This document shows positions 14,959-22,370 of a stretch of DNA of 33,336 nt, piece by piece (within the stretch, counting starts at the first letter, position 1; each line of letters opens with the position of its first letter). Below the pieces are notes generated by a model. The model was not told the DNA's origin. It did not search any database and was given only the letters and a program-made list of their open reading frames with translations. The stretch is from an uncultured Paracoccaceae bacterium. Lineage in GTDB: Bacteria > Pseudomonadota > Alphaproteobacteria > Rhodobacterales > Rhodobacteraceae. Where the stretch lies: assembly GCA_947500825.1 (NCBI GenBank), contig CANMTR010000026.1, positions 1 through 33,336 on the forward strand, in the 5' to 3' direction. The position numbers and the translations under genes were made by a program.

Positions 14959-15865
14959 GACCGTAGAGATTGGCGCCTTCGTGCGCGTGATCCTCGTGTT
15001 CGAATTCAAGGCTGGAATGGCCGATGCCGAACTCCTCTTTCAGCCGTTCCTTGATCTTGGCCTTGATGGCCTCGATCCGATGCCAGCCGCTCTCGGTCAG
15101 AACGACGTGGCAGTCGAGCGCCGCCTCGTGCTCCTGCATTTGCCAGAGATGGACATGGTGGACGTCCTCGACCCCGTCGATCGTGCGCATCGCGTCGATG
15201 ACGGCCTCGTTGTCCATATCCGGCGGGCTGCCCAGCATCAGCGTCCGGATCGGGCCGCCTATCTCGGTCAGGGCGAGATACAGGATGTAGAGCGCGATCC
15301 CGATCGTGATCGCCGGATCGACCCAACGGATATCGTAGAGGATAATGAGCGACCCACCGACGATCACTGCGACCGACGCGAGTGCGTCCGACAGATTATG
15401 CAGGAACAGCGCGCGGATATTCACGCTGCCCTTCTGCATCGAGTAGGTGAGCATCGCCGTCAGCGTGTCCACGACGAGCGCCACGCCGCCCAGGATCACG
15501 ACCGTCCACCCGGCGACCTCGGGCGGATCGATCATCCGCATCCCCCCCTCGTAGATCAGATAGAAGCCAATGAGGATCAACGTGGTGTAGTTGATGAGCG
15601 CGGCGACGATCTCGATCCGCCCGTAGCCGAAGGTCATGCGTTCGTCCGCCGGCCGCCGTGCAATCTTGCGCGCCGCGAAGGCGATCACCAGCGAGGCCAT
15701 GTCCGAGAAGTTGTGCAGCGCGTCGGCGATCAGCGCGAGACTTCCCGAGAGGATTCCGCCGACGATCTGCGCGACGGTCAGAAGCCCGTTGGCCCAAATC
15801 GCGATGGAAACGCGGCGATCGCCGGACTCGGGGTCGATATGCGCGTGGCTGTGATCGTGCGGCAC
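14900..15865 (-). CDS. czcD: Cation diffusion facilitator metal exporter (CzcD-like)
   Basis: 321 residues, GTG start with GAGGAG 7 bases upstream. A short His-rich N-terminus (MPHDHSHAHID) precedes six membrane helices. The transport-site motifs are SGSLALIADALHNFSDMASL in helix 2 (HxxxD: His51 region and Asp55) and LHNLSDALASVAVIVGG in helix 5. A cytoplasmic ferredoxin-like domain follows, with VEDVHHVHLWQM and LDCHVVL, as in CzcD/ZitB-type Zn/Cd/Co proton antiporters. The last 35 residues are again His-rich (HEDHAHEGANLYGHG). It has its own MerR-type promoter (15895-15925), so it can be induced apart from the genes upstream. It overlaps the SpoIIAA-like gene. Confidence 0.9.
   Translation of the reverse strand: MPHDHSHAHIDPESGDRRVSIAIWANGLLTVAQIVGGILSGSLALIADALHNFSDMASLVIAFAARKIARRPADERMTFGYGRIEIVAALINYTTLILIGFYLIYEGGMRMIDPPEVAGWTVVILGGVALVVDTLTAMLTYSMQKGSVNIRALFLHNLSDALASVAVIVGGSLIILYDIRWVDPAITIGIALYILYLALTEIGGPIRTLMLGSPPDMDNEAVIDAMRTIDGVEDVHHVHLWQMQEHEAALDCHVVLTESGWHRIEAIKAKIKERLKEEFGIGHSSLEFEHEDHAHEGANLYGHGKSSEKENAHFHGDRDHA
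14926..14940 (-). promoter_or_regulatory. Ribosome binding site facing an ATT codon (SpoIIAA-like gene)
   Basis: Minus strand: AGGAG (14940-14936), spacer AACGCCC, then ATT (14928-14926) and TTC ACG GAG. The spacing is ideal and the codon falls where family members start, so ATT initiation is suspected. The same bases encode the His-rich end of the upstream CDF protein in another frame. Confidence 0.45.
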
Positions 15866-15872
15866 GGAAAGG

Positions 15873-15893
15873 CTCCTCGAATCGTTCGAGGAG
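15873..15893 (-). promoter_or_regulatory. Perfect hairpin covering the ribosome binding site of the CDF exporter
   Basis: CTCCTCGAA-TCG-TTCGAGGAG (plus-strand reading), a 9-bp perfect inverted repeat. On the minus strand the 3' arm contains GAGGAG, the Shine-Dalgarno of the GTG start at 15865. The MerR-type promoter would start transcription within or just before the 5' arm, so the dyad might instead be a DNA operator. Confidence 0.5.
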
Positions 15894-15894
15894 G

Positions 15895-15925
15895 GATGTA
15901 ATGGCTACAGCCACTGTAGCTTCAA
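15895..15925 (-). promoter_or_regulatory. MerR-type promoter of the CDF exporter
   Basis: Minus strand: -35 TTGAAG (15925-15920), 19-bp spacer (15919-15901) and -10 TACATC (15900-15895). The dyad GCTACAG-TGG-CTGTAGC (15920-15904), which starts at the last base of the -35 box, is perfect. A spacer of 19 bp instead of 17 with a centred dyad is the hallmark of promoters that MerR-family regulators untwist when they bind metal. The regulator is probably the MerR protein at 16960-17388. Confidence 0.8.
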
Positions 15926-15936
15926 GCCCCGTTTCG

Positions 15937-16263
15937 TCATGTGCCTCGGGGTGCCATCAGGATGACCGCCGCGCCGGCGAGGCAGATTGCGGTGCCGATC
16001 ACGTCCCACCTGTCCGGGCGCTGCCCCTCGGCCAACCACATCCAGAGAACCGAAGCGGCGATATATACGCCCCCGTAGGCCGCGAAAGCGCGTCCTGCTG
16101 TTGCAGTCTCCACCTGAGTGAGCAACCACCCGAAGATCACGAGCGAAAGGATGCCCGGCACCAGCCTAAGCGGCGCAGCCCCGAGGCGCCACCATGCCCA
16201 GATCGCGAAGCAGCCGGCGATCTCAGCCAGCGCGGCCAGCGGATATGCGATTGCTGCGGGCAT
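15937..16263 (-). CDS. ynfA: YnfA family small membrane protein (UPF0060)
   Basis: 108 residues with four membrane helices, full length for the family. Recognisable by [38 protein letters not shown] and the end segment [21 protein letters not shown]. YnfA resembles small multidrug resistance transporters, but its natural substrate is not settled. It lies 17 bp after the short CDF-like gene and just before the MerR-type promoter of the exporter, within the metal operon. Confidence 0.9.
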   Translation of the reverse strand: MPAAIAYPLAALAEIAGCFAIWAWWRLGAAPLRLVPGILSLVIFGWLLTQVETATAGRAFAAYGGVYIAASVLWMWLAEGQRPDRWDVIGTAICLAGAAVILMAPRGT

Positions 16264-16280
16264 GTCAGGCGGTTTCCATG

Positions 16281-16895
16281 CTATCCGACCGAGTTGTCGT
16301 GGACGGCCTTGTGGTGCTCGCCATGGGCATCCCGCAAGATGCCGATGCCGCCCCAGGCTGCAACCGCCGCTACCGCCACGCCAACCACGAGGTCAGGCCA
16401 GTTGCTTCCCAGCCAGGCGACCAATGCGCCCGCAACGAGGATGCCGAGATTGGCCACGAAATCGTTCAGGCTGAAGGTGTTGGCCGCACGCACGTTCACG
16501 TCGGGGTTCTGGATGCGACGCAGCAGGATCACGCAGACCAGGTTCACTGCCGCCGCGATCACCGCCATCACGATCATGATGGGACCAAGGGGGTCTGATC
16601 CTTCCAGGAACCGTCGCCCGGCATCGAAGAGGATCCCTAGGGCGAAGAGGATGAGGAGGCTCCCTGAAACGGTCGCGGCGATGCGTTTCCATCGGTCGGA
16701 TCGGGACATGGCAAAGAGGCTGAGGGCGTAGACGAAGGCGTCGGAGGTGTTGTCGAGCCCGTTGGCGATCAGGGCCGAGGAATCGCCGAAAGCACCCGTG
16801 CCGAAGAAGCCTATGGCAATGGCGAGGTTCAGGATCAGTACGATCCAGAGGATGCGGCGTTGCCTGGCGTCTCTCGGTTCGATTTTCTCGCTCAT
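16281..16895 (-). CDS. Short CDF-type cation transporter
   Basis: 204 residues from the ATG at 16895, chosen because the longer frame upstream is basic and unlike the family, while AAGG lies before this ATG. Helix 2 reads [20 protein letters not shown], with Asn-Asp rather than the His-Asp pair of Zn-selective CDFs, and helix 5 reads [20 protein letters not shown]. The protein ends right after helix 6 ([16 protein letters not shown]) and lacks the cytoplasmic domain. Such C-terminal-less CDF proteins exist and are linked to divalent metals, including Mn/Fe/Zn/Cd; specificity here is open. It follows merR by 64 bp and is probably co-transcribed with it. Confidence 0.82.
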   Translation of the reverse strand: MSEKIEPRDARQRRILWIVLILNLAIAIGFFGTGAFGDSSALIANGLDNTSDAFVYALSLFAMSRSDRWKRIAATVSGSLLILFALGILFDAGRRFLEGSDPLGPIMIVMAVIAAAVNLVCVILLRRIQNPDVNVRAANTFSLNDFVANLGILVAGALVAWLGSNWPDLVVGVAVAAVAAWGGIGILRDAHGEHHKAVHDNSVG

Positions 16896-16959
16896 ACCAT
16901 GCGCCTTTTGCCGGACGCACGAACGGACCAGCAAGACACGTGGTTCCGATCGCGAAATC

Positions 16960-17388
16960 TTACGCCCCGATCTCTTCATGATCCGTCAGGCACTCGGAAT
17001 GGTCACGCAAGACCTCGAGCACCCGGCAATCTGCCGTGCTCCCGCCGCTGCATTCGTGCACCATTCGTTGAAGTTCGGCGCGCAGCGCCTCGAGCCGAGC
17101 CATCCGCCGCTCCACCTGCTTCAACTGTCGCCGCGCAATTCCGTCGGCCTCCCGGCAGGGCCGGTCGGGATGGTCGCTGAGGTCCAACAACTCACGGATC
17201 GCATCGAGTGAGAAGCCCAGTTGTCGCGAGTGCCGGATGAAGGACAACCGGTCGAGTTCGGTGTCGGTATAGCGGCGCTGCCCGCCTTCAGTCCGACCCG
17301 GTTCGGGCATCAGTCCGATCTGCTCGTAGTAGCGGATCGTCTGCACCTTGGTGCCGGTCATCTTCGCCAGATTGCCAATCGTCAACAT
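16960..17388 (-). CDS. MerR-family metal-responsive regulator (ZntR/CadR/PbrR-like)
   Basis: 142 residues; ATG 17388 with GGAGG 5 bases upstream. The N-terminal winged helix reads MLTIGNLAKMTGTKVQTIRY YEQIGLMPEP, then GGQRRYTDTELDRLSFIRHS. A dimerising coiled coil covers about 83-115. Cys78, Cys113, Cys121 and Cys133 remain, with Cys78 plus the loop HECSGGSTADC matching the Zn/Cd/Pb-binding branch rather than CueR, whose C-terminal loop is CxxxxxxxC only. The gene stands between a minus-strand transport operon, which it leads, and a divergent SCO/Dsb operon. Three promoters in the window have MerR-type spacing and similar dyads, so it likely controls the CDF exporter, the P1B-ATPase and perhaps SCO/Dsb. 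Confidence 0.88.
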   Translation of the reverse strand: MLTIGNLAKMTGTKVQTIRYYEQIGLMPEPGRTEGGQRRYTDTELDRLSFIRHSRQLGFSLDAIRELLDLSDHPDRPCREADGIARRQLKQVERRMARLEALRAELQRMVHECSGGSTADCRVLEVLRDHSECLTDHEEIGA

Positions 17389-17405
17389 CTGCGCCTCCGC
17401 AAAAA

Positions 17406-17420
17406 GTACAGTCCCAGTAG
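17406..17420 (-). promoter_or_regulatory. Possible degenerate MerR operator upstream of merR
   Basis: On the minus strand CTACTGGGACTGTAC lies 18 bp before the merR ATG and shares the CTAC-N5-CTGTA(C/G) pattern of the dyad before the CDF exporter. No good -35/-10 pair with 19-bp spacing surrounds it; a TTGCAG box lies further upstream (about 17443-17438). Autoregulation is possible but weakly supported. Confidence 0.3.
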
Positions 17421-17456
17421 GTTTTAGGGCGCGGACCTGCAAGGTGGGCCAAATTT

Positions 17457-17470
17457 TCACATGCGTGTGA
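17457..17470. promoter_or_regulatory. Dyad TCACATGCGTGTGA between merR and SCO operons
   Basis: Perfect inverted repeat TCACA-TGCG-TGTGA in the merR/SCO divergent intergenic region. A nearly identical sequence occurs at 23138-23151 before the ZIP transporter gene. The sharing suggests an operator for a regulator not encoded in an obvious form here. Confidence 0.5.
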
Positions 17471-17498
17471 CAGGGGGCCATGAACTTGGCAAAAGTGT

Positions 17499-17529
17499 TT
17501 GAACCTCCAGTGGCTAGAGCATGTATCCG
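17499..17529 (+). promoter_or_regulatory. MerR-type promoter of the SCO/Dsb/PCuAC operon
   Basis: -35 TTGAAC (17499-17504), 19-bp spacer (17505-17523) and -10 TATCCG (17524-17529). The spacer core CTCCAGTGGCTAGAG is an imperfect dyad closely matching the CDF-exporter promoter. Transcription would begin near 17536, before the GTG start at 17565. Confidence 0.65.
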
Positions 17530-17564
17530 CGTCGTTAACCAAGAACGGCAGGCAGGCGATTTAC

Positions 17565-18173
17565 GTGACGCTGGCACTCATTCGGAAAGCGCTTTGGGCG
17601 CTGGCAGGCGTTGCGGCTCTGGCCTTTGTCTGGCTTTTTCTATGGGCCGACTATCGCGCCGACCAGACGCGAACCGAGACGGAACCCGCTTTTCGAGCGG
17701 ATTTCGAGTTGACGGACCACAGGGGGATGGTCCGCTCACAAGAAGATTTCGCGGGCCGGTGGATGCTCGTCTTCTTCGGCTTCGCCAACTGTCCGGATGT
17801 CTGCCCGACCACGCTCTCCGAGGTGGCCGTGGTCATGGACGGTCTGAGGGAAGACGCGGAGCAGGTGCAAGCGCTCTTCATCTCGATCGACCCGGAGCGC
17901 GACACCCCGGCGTCGTTGGCGGAGTTCGTTCCGCGCTTCGACGCAGGCATCATCGGGTTGACCGGAACAGCCGACCAGATCGCGACGACCTCGAACACAT
18001 TCAAGATCTTCTACGAGAAGGTCGAAGAAGCCTCCGCACCGGACGGCTACACGATGGGTCATTCGTCGCAGCTGTTCCTGTTCGGCCCCGAGGCGGGGTT
18101 CGTGACGTCCTGGGCGTACGGCACGTCGGCAGAGGAGATCGTCGCTGATCTGCGGGAAAGGATCAGCGGATGA
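17565..18173 (+). CDS. SCO1/SenC family copper chaperone (first copy)
   Basis: 202 residues from GTG 17565. Longer frames would begin inside the promoter, so this start, downstream of the predicted transcription start, is preferred. One membrane anchor (LWALAGVAALAFVWLFLW) is followed by a periplasmic thioredoxin fold. The copper motif CPDVCP lies in FFGFANCPDVCPTTLSEV, followed by SIDPERDTP; the third ligand His is in GHSSQLFLFGPE. SCO proteins deliver or reduce copper for the CuA site of cytochrome c oxidase, or act as thiol reductases. It overlaps dsbB (ATGA) and leads a seven-gene operon. Confidence 0.9.
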   Translation: MTLALIRKALWALAGVAALAFVWLFLWADYRADQTRTETEPAFRADFELTDHRGMVRSQEDFAGRWMLVFFGFANCPDVCPTTLSEVAVVMDGLREDAEQVQALFISIDPERDTPASLAEFVPRFDAGIIGLTGTADQIATTSNTFKIFYEKVEEASAPDGYTMGHSSQLFLFGPEAGFVTSWAYGTSAEEIVADLRERISG

Positions 18174-18595
18174 TGCAGAGGTTTTTCGCCGACGCTGCGC
18201 TTGCCGGCGCATGGATCGTGGCGCTGACCGCCTCGCTTGCCGTGCTGTTCATCGGTGAGGTGCTGGGCCAGATGCCTTGCCTCCTGTGCTGGTATCAGCG
18301 CGCCTTGATGTTCCCGCTGCCCATCGTTCTCGGACTCGGGCTGTGGTGCCAGGACCGTCGCGTCGGGCGCTACGGCGTGGCGCTCGCTCTCGCCGGCGGC
18401 GCCGTCGCGCTCTGGCATCTGGGTCTTTATGTCGGTCTCGTCCCCGAGCGCATCCAGCCCTGCACCGCGACAGGTCCGTCCTGCACCGACGCCGGCCAAC
18501 TCATCCTCGGCGTGCCCATCCCGCTTCTGTCGTTTCTCGCCTTCGCACTCATCGCCGGCCTCTCGGCCGCTTCGCTCACGGATACCAAGAGATGA
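18170..18595 (+). CDS. dsbB: DsbB/BdbC-type disulfide bond formation membrane protein
   Basis: 141 residues with four membrane helices. The first active pair is in GQMPCLLCWYQRALMFP (CxxC) and a second pair Cys-Cys lies in the periplasmic loop QPCTATGPSCTDAG, as in the DsbB/BdbC family. It re-oxidises a DsbA partner and passes electrons to quinone. The length is close to the short BdbC type. It overlaps SCO upstream and the DsbA-like gene downstream by ATGA, so the pair is stoichiometric. It may oxidise the DsbA partner to act on SCO or cytochrome oxidase cysteines. Confidence 0.9.
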   Translation: MMQRFFADAALAGAWIVALTASLAVLFIGEVLGQMPCLLCWYQRALMFPLPIVLGLGLWCQDRRVGRYGVALALAGGAVALWHLGLYVGLVPERIQPCTATGPSCTDAGQLILGVPIPLLSFLAFALIAGLSAASLTDTKR

Positions 18596-19251
18596 CCCGC
18601 AAATCCCTGATCCTTGGCGCGCTCGCGCTTGCTCTCGCCGCCTTTGCTGCCGCGGCCTGGCTCGTAACCCGCCCTGCGCCGGTCGCCGACGCCGTGCCCG
18701 TGGCACCCGAGATGGCCGAGGCTCTGCTGCGCCCCTATTCGCCGATCCTTGGCCCGGAAGAGGCACCCGTCACCATCGTCGAGTTCTTCGATCCGGCCTG
18801 CGAGGCGTGCCGCGCCTTCTACCCCGTGGTGAAGGACATCATGGCCGAGCACGGCGATGCCGTCCGGGTCGCGATCCGATACACGCCGTTTCACGGGGAG
18901 GCTTCCGAAGAGGCCATTCGGGTTCTTGAGGCGGCAAGAATGCAGGGCGTTTTCGAGCCGGTACTGGAGGCGCTCCTGCGCGAGCAGCCCCGCTGGGCGT
19001 CGCATGGGGCGCCGGAACCGGGGCTGATCCTCGAGATCGCCGCATCGGCCGGTCTCGACGCCGAAGCCGCCAAGACGCAGATGCTGGCACCCGATGTCCT
19101 CGGCATCCTCAACCAGGACCGTGCGGATGTCGAAGCCGTCGGTGTGAGGGGGACGCCGACCTTCTTCGTCAATGGCAAGCCCCTGGATCCGTTCGGAGAG
19201 GCGGAACTCCGGGCGCTGGTCGCGGCGGAAGTCGCGGCGGCAGAAAGCTGA
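18592..19251 (+). CDS. DsbA-like periplasmic thiol-disulfide oxidoreductase
   Basis: 219 residues; ATG in an ATGA overlap with dsbB. An N-terminal signal or anchor (KSLILGALALALAAFAAAAW) is followed by a DsbA fold: APVTIVEFFDPACEACRAFYP with the active CEAC pair, a helical insert with about 90 residues, and the cis-Pro loop VGVRGTPTFFVNGKPL. It is a disulfide donor probably recycled by the adjacent DsbB. The hydrophobic N-terminus lacks a clear cleavage site, so it may stay anchored. Confidence 0.9.
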   Translation: MTRKSLILGALALALAAFAAAAWLVTRPAPVADAVPVAPEMAEALLRPYSPILGPEEAPVTIVEFFDPACEACRAFYPVVKDIMAEHGDAVRVAIRYTPFHGEASEEAIRVLEAARMQGVFEPVLEALLREQPRWASHGAPEPGLILEIAASAGLDAEAAKTQMLAPDVLGILNQDRADVEAVGVRGTPTFFVNGKPLDPFGEAELRALVAAEVAAAES

Positions 19252-19291
19252 TCTGGCGGGACGCACGACCGATAATCGAAAAGGAGCAGAA

Positions 19292-19756
19292 ATGAAGTCC
19301 ATCCTCATCGCCATGCTCATGGCCATGACCTTGCCCTTCGGCCTCGCGACATCCGCACGCGCCGGAGCCGGAGATGTCGTCGTCGAGAATGCATGGTCGC
19401 GTGCCTCCATCGGCACCTCCCGCCCCGGCGCGGCCTACATGGACATCCGCAATGCGGGCGACGAGAACGTCACGCTGACCGGGCTCCGGACAGACCTTGC
19501 CGGGATGCCCGAAATTCACCTGACCTCCACCAACGAGCAGGGCGTGAGCTCGATGAGTCCGGTGGGCGAGATCGCCATCGCACCCGGTGAGACTGTCGCA
19601 CTCGCGCCCGGCGGTATGCACGCCATGCTGATGCAGCTGAGACGACCGATGGAAGAGGGCGAGACCTTCCCGCTCACGCTCCTGTTCTCCGACGGCGGTG
19701 AGGTGACGGTCGAAGTGCCGATCCGCGGCATCGCGGCGCGCGGGCCGGACGACTGA
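19292..19756 (+). CDS. PCu(A)C periplasmic copper chaperone
   Basis: 154 residues. ATG 19292 has AAGGAG 7 bases upstream. A signal peptide (about 1-24, ending SARA) precedes the cupredoxin-like PCu(A)C fold, with WSRASIGTSRPGAAYM and the copper-binding Met/His set: MPEIHL, then SSMSP, then MHAMLM, following the family's H-x-M-x-HxM order. It carries Cu(I) to SCO or directly to the CuA site of cytochrome oxidase. It sits between two SCO genes, consistent with a copper-delivery relay, and overlaps the second SCO gene by one base (TGATG). Confidence 0.92.
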   Translation: MKSILIAMLMAMTLPFGLATSARAGAGDVVVENAWSRASIGTSRPGAAYMDIRNAGDENVTLTGLRTDLAGMPEIHLTSTNEQGVSSMSPVGEIAIAPGETVALAPGGMHAMLMQLRRPMEEGETFPLTLLFSDGGEVTVEVPIRGIAARGPDD

Positions 19757-20382
19757 TGCGGCGGCGCAGTTTTCTTGGATACGGCGCCGCAGCTTTCGGC
19801 GTGATCGGGCTGACACTTATCGCGGGCTGGTGGCGGGTCGACGGCCCCGGCGCGCCGCAAGCTGTCGGTGCGCGCCCGCTACCGCTCACCGAGATGGATT
19901 TCAGCCTAACTGATCATGAAGGCCGCACGGTCGGACCGGAGACGTTGATCGGATCGCCAACCATCGCCTTCTTCGGCTTCACCCACTGTCCTGACGTGTG
20001 CCCGACCACGCTTGCGGACATTTCCGATTGGCTGGACGCATTGGGAGGGGATGCGGAGAAACTGAATGTCGTCTTCATCACGGTCGATCCGGAACGCGAC
20101 ACCGTGGAGGCAATGGCGGAGTACGTCGATTACTTCCACCCGGCGATCCGGGGCTGGACCGGTACGGAGCGGCAGATAGCCCGAGCGGTTGAAGGTTTTC
20201 GGGCGACCTACGAAAAGGTCCCGACCGACAATGGCGACTACACGATGAACCATACGGCGAGCGTCTTCCTGTTCGACGCGCTGGGGCGCTTCGTGACCAC
20301 CATCGACTACCACGAACCGAGAGAATTCGCGGTGCCGAAGATTCGCCGCGCAATGAACGAAGAAAAAGCAGAGGGGGCATGA
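19756..20382 (+). CDS. SCO1/SenC family copper chaperone (second copy)
   Basis: 208 residues. An N-terminal membrane anchor with twin Arg-like start (MRRRSFLGYGAAAFGVIGL) precedes a thioredoxin fold with FFGFTHCPDVCPTTLADI, TVDPERDT and the His ligand in MNHTASVFLFD. It differs enough from the first SCO to be a paralogue rather than a recent duplicate; two SCOs around PCu(A)C may do copper transfer and thiol reduction separately. The stop overlaps the M23 peptidase start (ATGATG). Confidence 0.92.
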   Translation: MRRRSFLGYGAAAFGVIGLTLIAGWWRVDGPGAPQAVGARPLPLTEMDFSLTDHEGRTVGPETLIGSPTIAFFGFTHCPDVCPTTLADISDWLDALGGDAEKLNVVFITVDPERDTVEAMAEYVDYFHPAIRGWTGTERQIARAVEGFRATYEKVPTDNGDYTMNHTASVFLFDALGRFVTTIDYHEPREFAVPKIRRAMNEEKAEGA

Positions 20383-21767
20383 TGAGGTTGAGATACTGGG
20401 CGGCAGGATTGGCGATGACCGGCAGTGCGATGGCGATGGCCACGGTACCGATCGGCACGGCCATGAGCGAGCCGGTCGCGCCTGGGCCGGCCGAGGCGGT
20501 TCTGGGGATGCCCGGGCCTGTCGCGTTTCCGGAACAGCTGGACGCCGTTGCGCTCGATGCCGCCCTTGCGGTGCCGGCCCGGGATTCCGACACCCTATCC
20601 CTGGCCTTTCCGACAGAAGCACAGGCCCTGTCGATAACCGGGAATCCCCTGCTCAAGGCCGACCCTCAGCCGATCATATGGTCGCGCGAAATTGGCTCCG
20701 GCGAGACACTCGACGCGCTTCTGACGCAAGCCGGCCTTGCCAAGGCGGATCGTGACGAAGCGGCGCTGGCACTTGGCGTCGAATACGATCTCCGGCGCCT
20801 GCAACCGGGCTTCGGGGTGACAGTCACGACGATGCCGGACGGCATCCTGCGCAGCGTTTTTCTTGACGTCGAGGATGGCATGCGGGTCGAAGCGATCTTC
20901 GGCGCCCAGCCCGAGATCCGTGTAGTGACCCCCGACCCGGAAACCGTGACCTTGGCTGGAAAGGTCCGTATCGCGAGCTCACTCTTCGCGGCTCTCGACG
21001 AGGCGGGCATTCCGGAGCGTTTCGCCGTCGATCTGGCGCAAATCCTGGGGGGTACCGTGGATTTTCACCGCGATCTCAGTGGCGACGAAACGCTGCGCGT
21101 CCTCTGGCGCGAGGCGCGCCTGGAGGGTGAGATCATCGGGCAACCCGAGATTGCCTTCGCCGCGCTCGATCTCGGGAACGCGCTTTACGAGATCGTCTGG
21201 CCCAAGGACGGCACAGGCCGTGCCACGGTCTATCTCGACGGGGAGGTGGTTCGCGTCTTTGCCCAGCCTGTGGAGGGGTCGCGGGTCAGCTCCGTATTCG
21301 GCCAGCGCAAGCACCCCATCTATGGCAACGTGCGCATGCATACCGGTGTTGATTTCGCAGCCTCACGCGGGACGTCGGTGCATGCGACGGCGCCGGGGCG
21401 CATCGCCTTCATCGGTCGCCGGGGCGGCTACGGGCGCGTCGTCGAGATCGCTCACGGCACGGAGACCATGACGCGCTATGCGCATCTGAGCGCCGTGCCC
21501 GATGGCCTTGCGAAAGGTCAGCGTGTCTCAGCCGGCGACATGATCGGACGGGTCGGGGCGACCGGAACGGCGACGGGGCCGAACCTGCACTACGAGGTGC
21601 GCGTGGACGGGCGTCCGACCGATCCGCTTTCCGATGAGCGTCTTGCGGAGGCCATCGAGCACGAAGCACAGGACGGCGCAGGCCTGGGTCGGCTGACCGA
21701 GGCGCGCGCGCGCCTCGAGGACGCGCTCTCCCTGGATCTTGCATCGAGCACTCCCGAAAGGCTCTGA
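20379..21767 (+). CDS. M23-family (LytM) murein endopeptidase
   Basis: 462 residues with a signal sequence and a long N-terminal region containing a LysM/OapA-like segment (IGSGETLDALLTQAGLAKAD). The C-terminal peptidase starts at SRVSSVFGQRKHPIYG. Zn ligands are visible as HTGVDFA (HxxxD) and NLHYEV (HxH family position), with the extra His in RYAHLSAV. Such enzymes cut peptidoglycan cross-links or activate amidases. It is coupled to the SCO operon. In Rhodobacterales, M23 proteins often accompany periplasmic metal genes, though the reason is not known. Confidence 0.9.
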   Translation: MMRLRYWAAGLAMTGSAMAMATVPIGTAMSEPVAPGPAEAVLGMPGPVAFPEQLDAVALDAALAVPARDSDTLSLAFPTEAQALSITGNPLLKADPQPIIWSREIGSGETLDALLTQAGLAKADRDEAALALGVEYDLRRLQPGFGVTVTTMPDGILRSVFLDVEDGMRVEAIFGAQPEIRVVTPDPETVTLAGKVRIASSLFAALDEAGIPERFAVDLAQILGGTVDFHRDLSGDETLRVLWREARLEGEIIGQPEIAFAALDLGNALYEIVWPKDGTGRATVYLDGEVVRVFAQPVEGSRVSSVFGQRKHPIYGNVRMHTGVDFAASRGTSVHATAPGRIAFIGRRGGYGRVVEIAHGTETMTRYAHLSAVPDGLAKGQRVSAGDMIGRVGATGTATGPNLHYEVRVDGRPTDPLSDERLAEAIEHEAQDGAGLGRLTEARARLEDALSLDLASSTPERL

Positions 21768-21770
21768 ACC

Positions 21771-22226
21771 ATGAGAGATCTGCTTAACGCGATGACGACC
21801 GTTGCCGGCGTCCAACCTGCCACCAATGCTCCGACCGAACCGGACCGGATCTACGATGGCGTCCTCAGTCGCGATGACGGATCGACGGTCGTCTTCGCGC
21901 GCGACGAAGGAAACGGCTCGGTGTCGCAAGAACGGGCTGCGGGCAAGACGATCATCCTTTTCGCAGGGTTGCTGGCGCTCGGGGGTTGCGCTGTTCCTTC
22001 CCGGGAGGTCGTGGACCCGCAGCCGACCACCTCTCCCGAGGTGCTGATGCAGCTGAGCGCCTTGGCCGCCCCCTACCAGGATCTGCAGTCGGTGCGTCTG
22101 CGGCCCGAGGACGGGTGCTATTGGTACCGGCATATCGGGCCGGTGGAGACGACCATGCTGCCCCTTCGCACGCCTGAGGGACGCCCGATCTGCACTCAGG
22201 CCATGGCGCAGACGGCGCGGTGGTGA
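21771..22226 (+). CDS. Putative lipoprotein or short membrane protein
   Basis: 151 residues from ATG 21771, unrecognised. An internal segment GKTIILFAGLLALGGC has the form of a lipoprotein signal with lipobox LGGC, and a GTG at 21921 has an AAGGA-like site upstream; starting there gives a 101-residue lipoprotein. The first 50 residues (MRDLLNAMTTVAGVQPATNA and onward) are polar and may belong to a membrane protein, or to a short peptide fused by a lost stop. The C-terminal part has two Cys (EDGCYWYRHIGPVET and PICTQAM). It follows the M23 gene by 3 bp, so it probably acts with it at the envelope. Confidence 0.6.
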   Translation: MRDLLNAMTTVAGVQPATNAPTEPDRIYDGVLSRDDGSTVVFARDEGNGSVSQERAAGKTIILFAGLLALGGCAVPSREVVDPQPTTSPEVLMQLSALAAPYQDLQSVRLRPEDGCYWYRHIGPVETTMLPLRTPEGRPICTQAMAQTARW

Positions 22227-22370
22227 ATGAGCCTGTACCGACGCCAGAAGCCGACATGTCGGGCCCAATCAGAGCCCCTCTTTGCCTGGAAGGTCGCAAG
22301 CAAGGAACGCAGGGATCGATACACCCCCGTTCCGGCTGGAAAGCGCGGTTTACGGGGGCGCAGGAAACGA

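Noticed and set aside
17480-17523. Starts at 17480-17521 for the SCO gene, including ATG 17521
   Set aside because: They lie inside or before the MerR-type promoter; the message would begin near 17536, so GTG 17565 is preferred.
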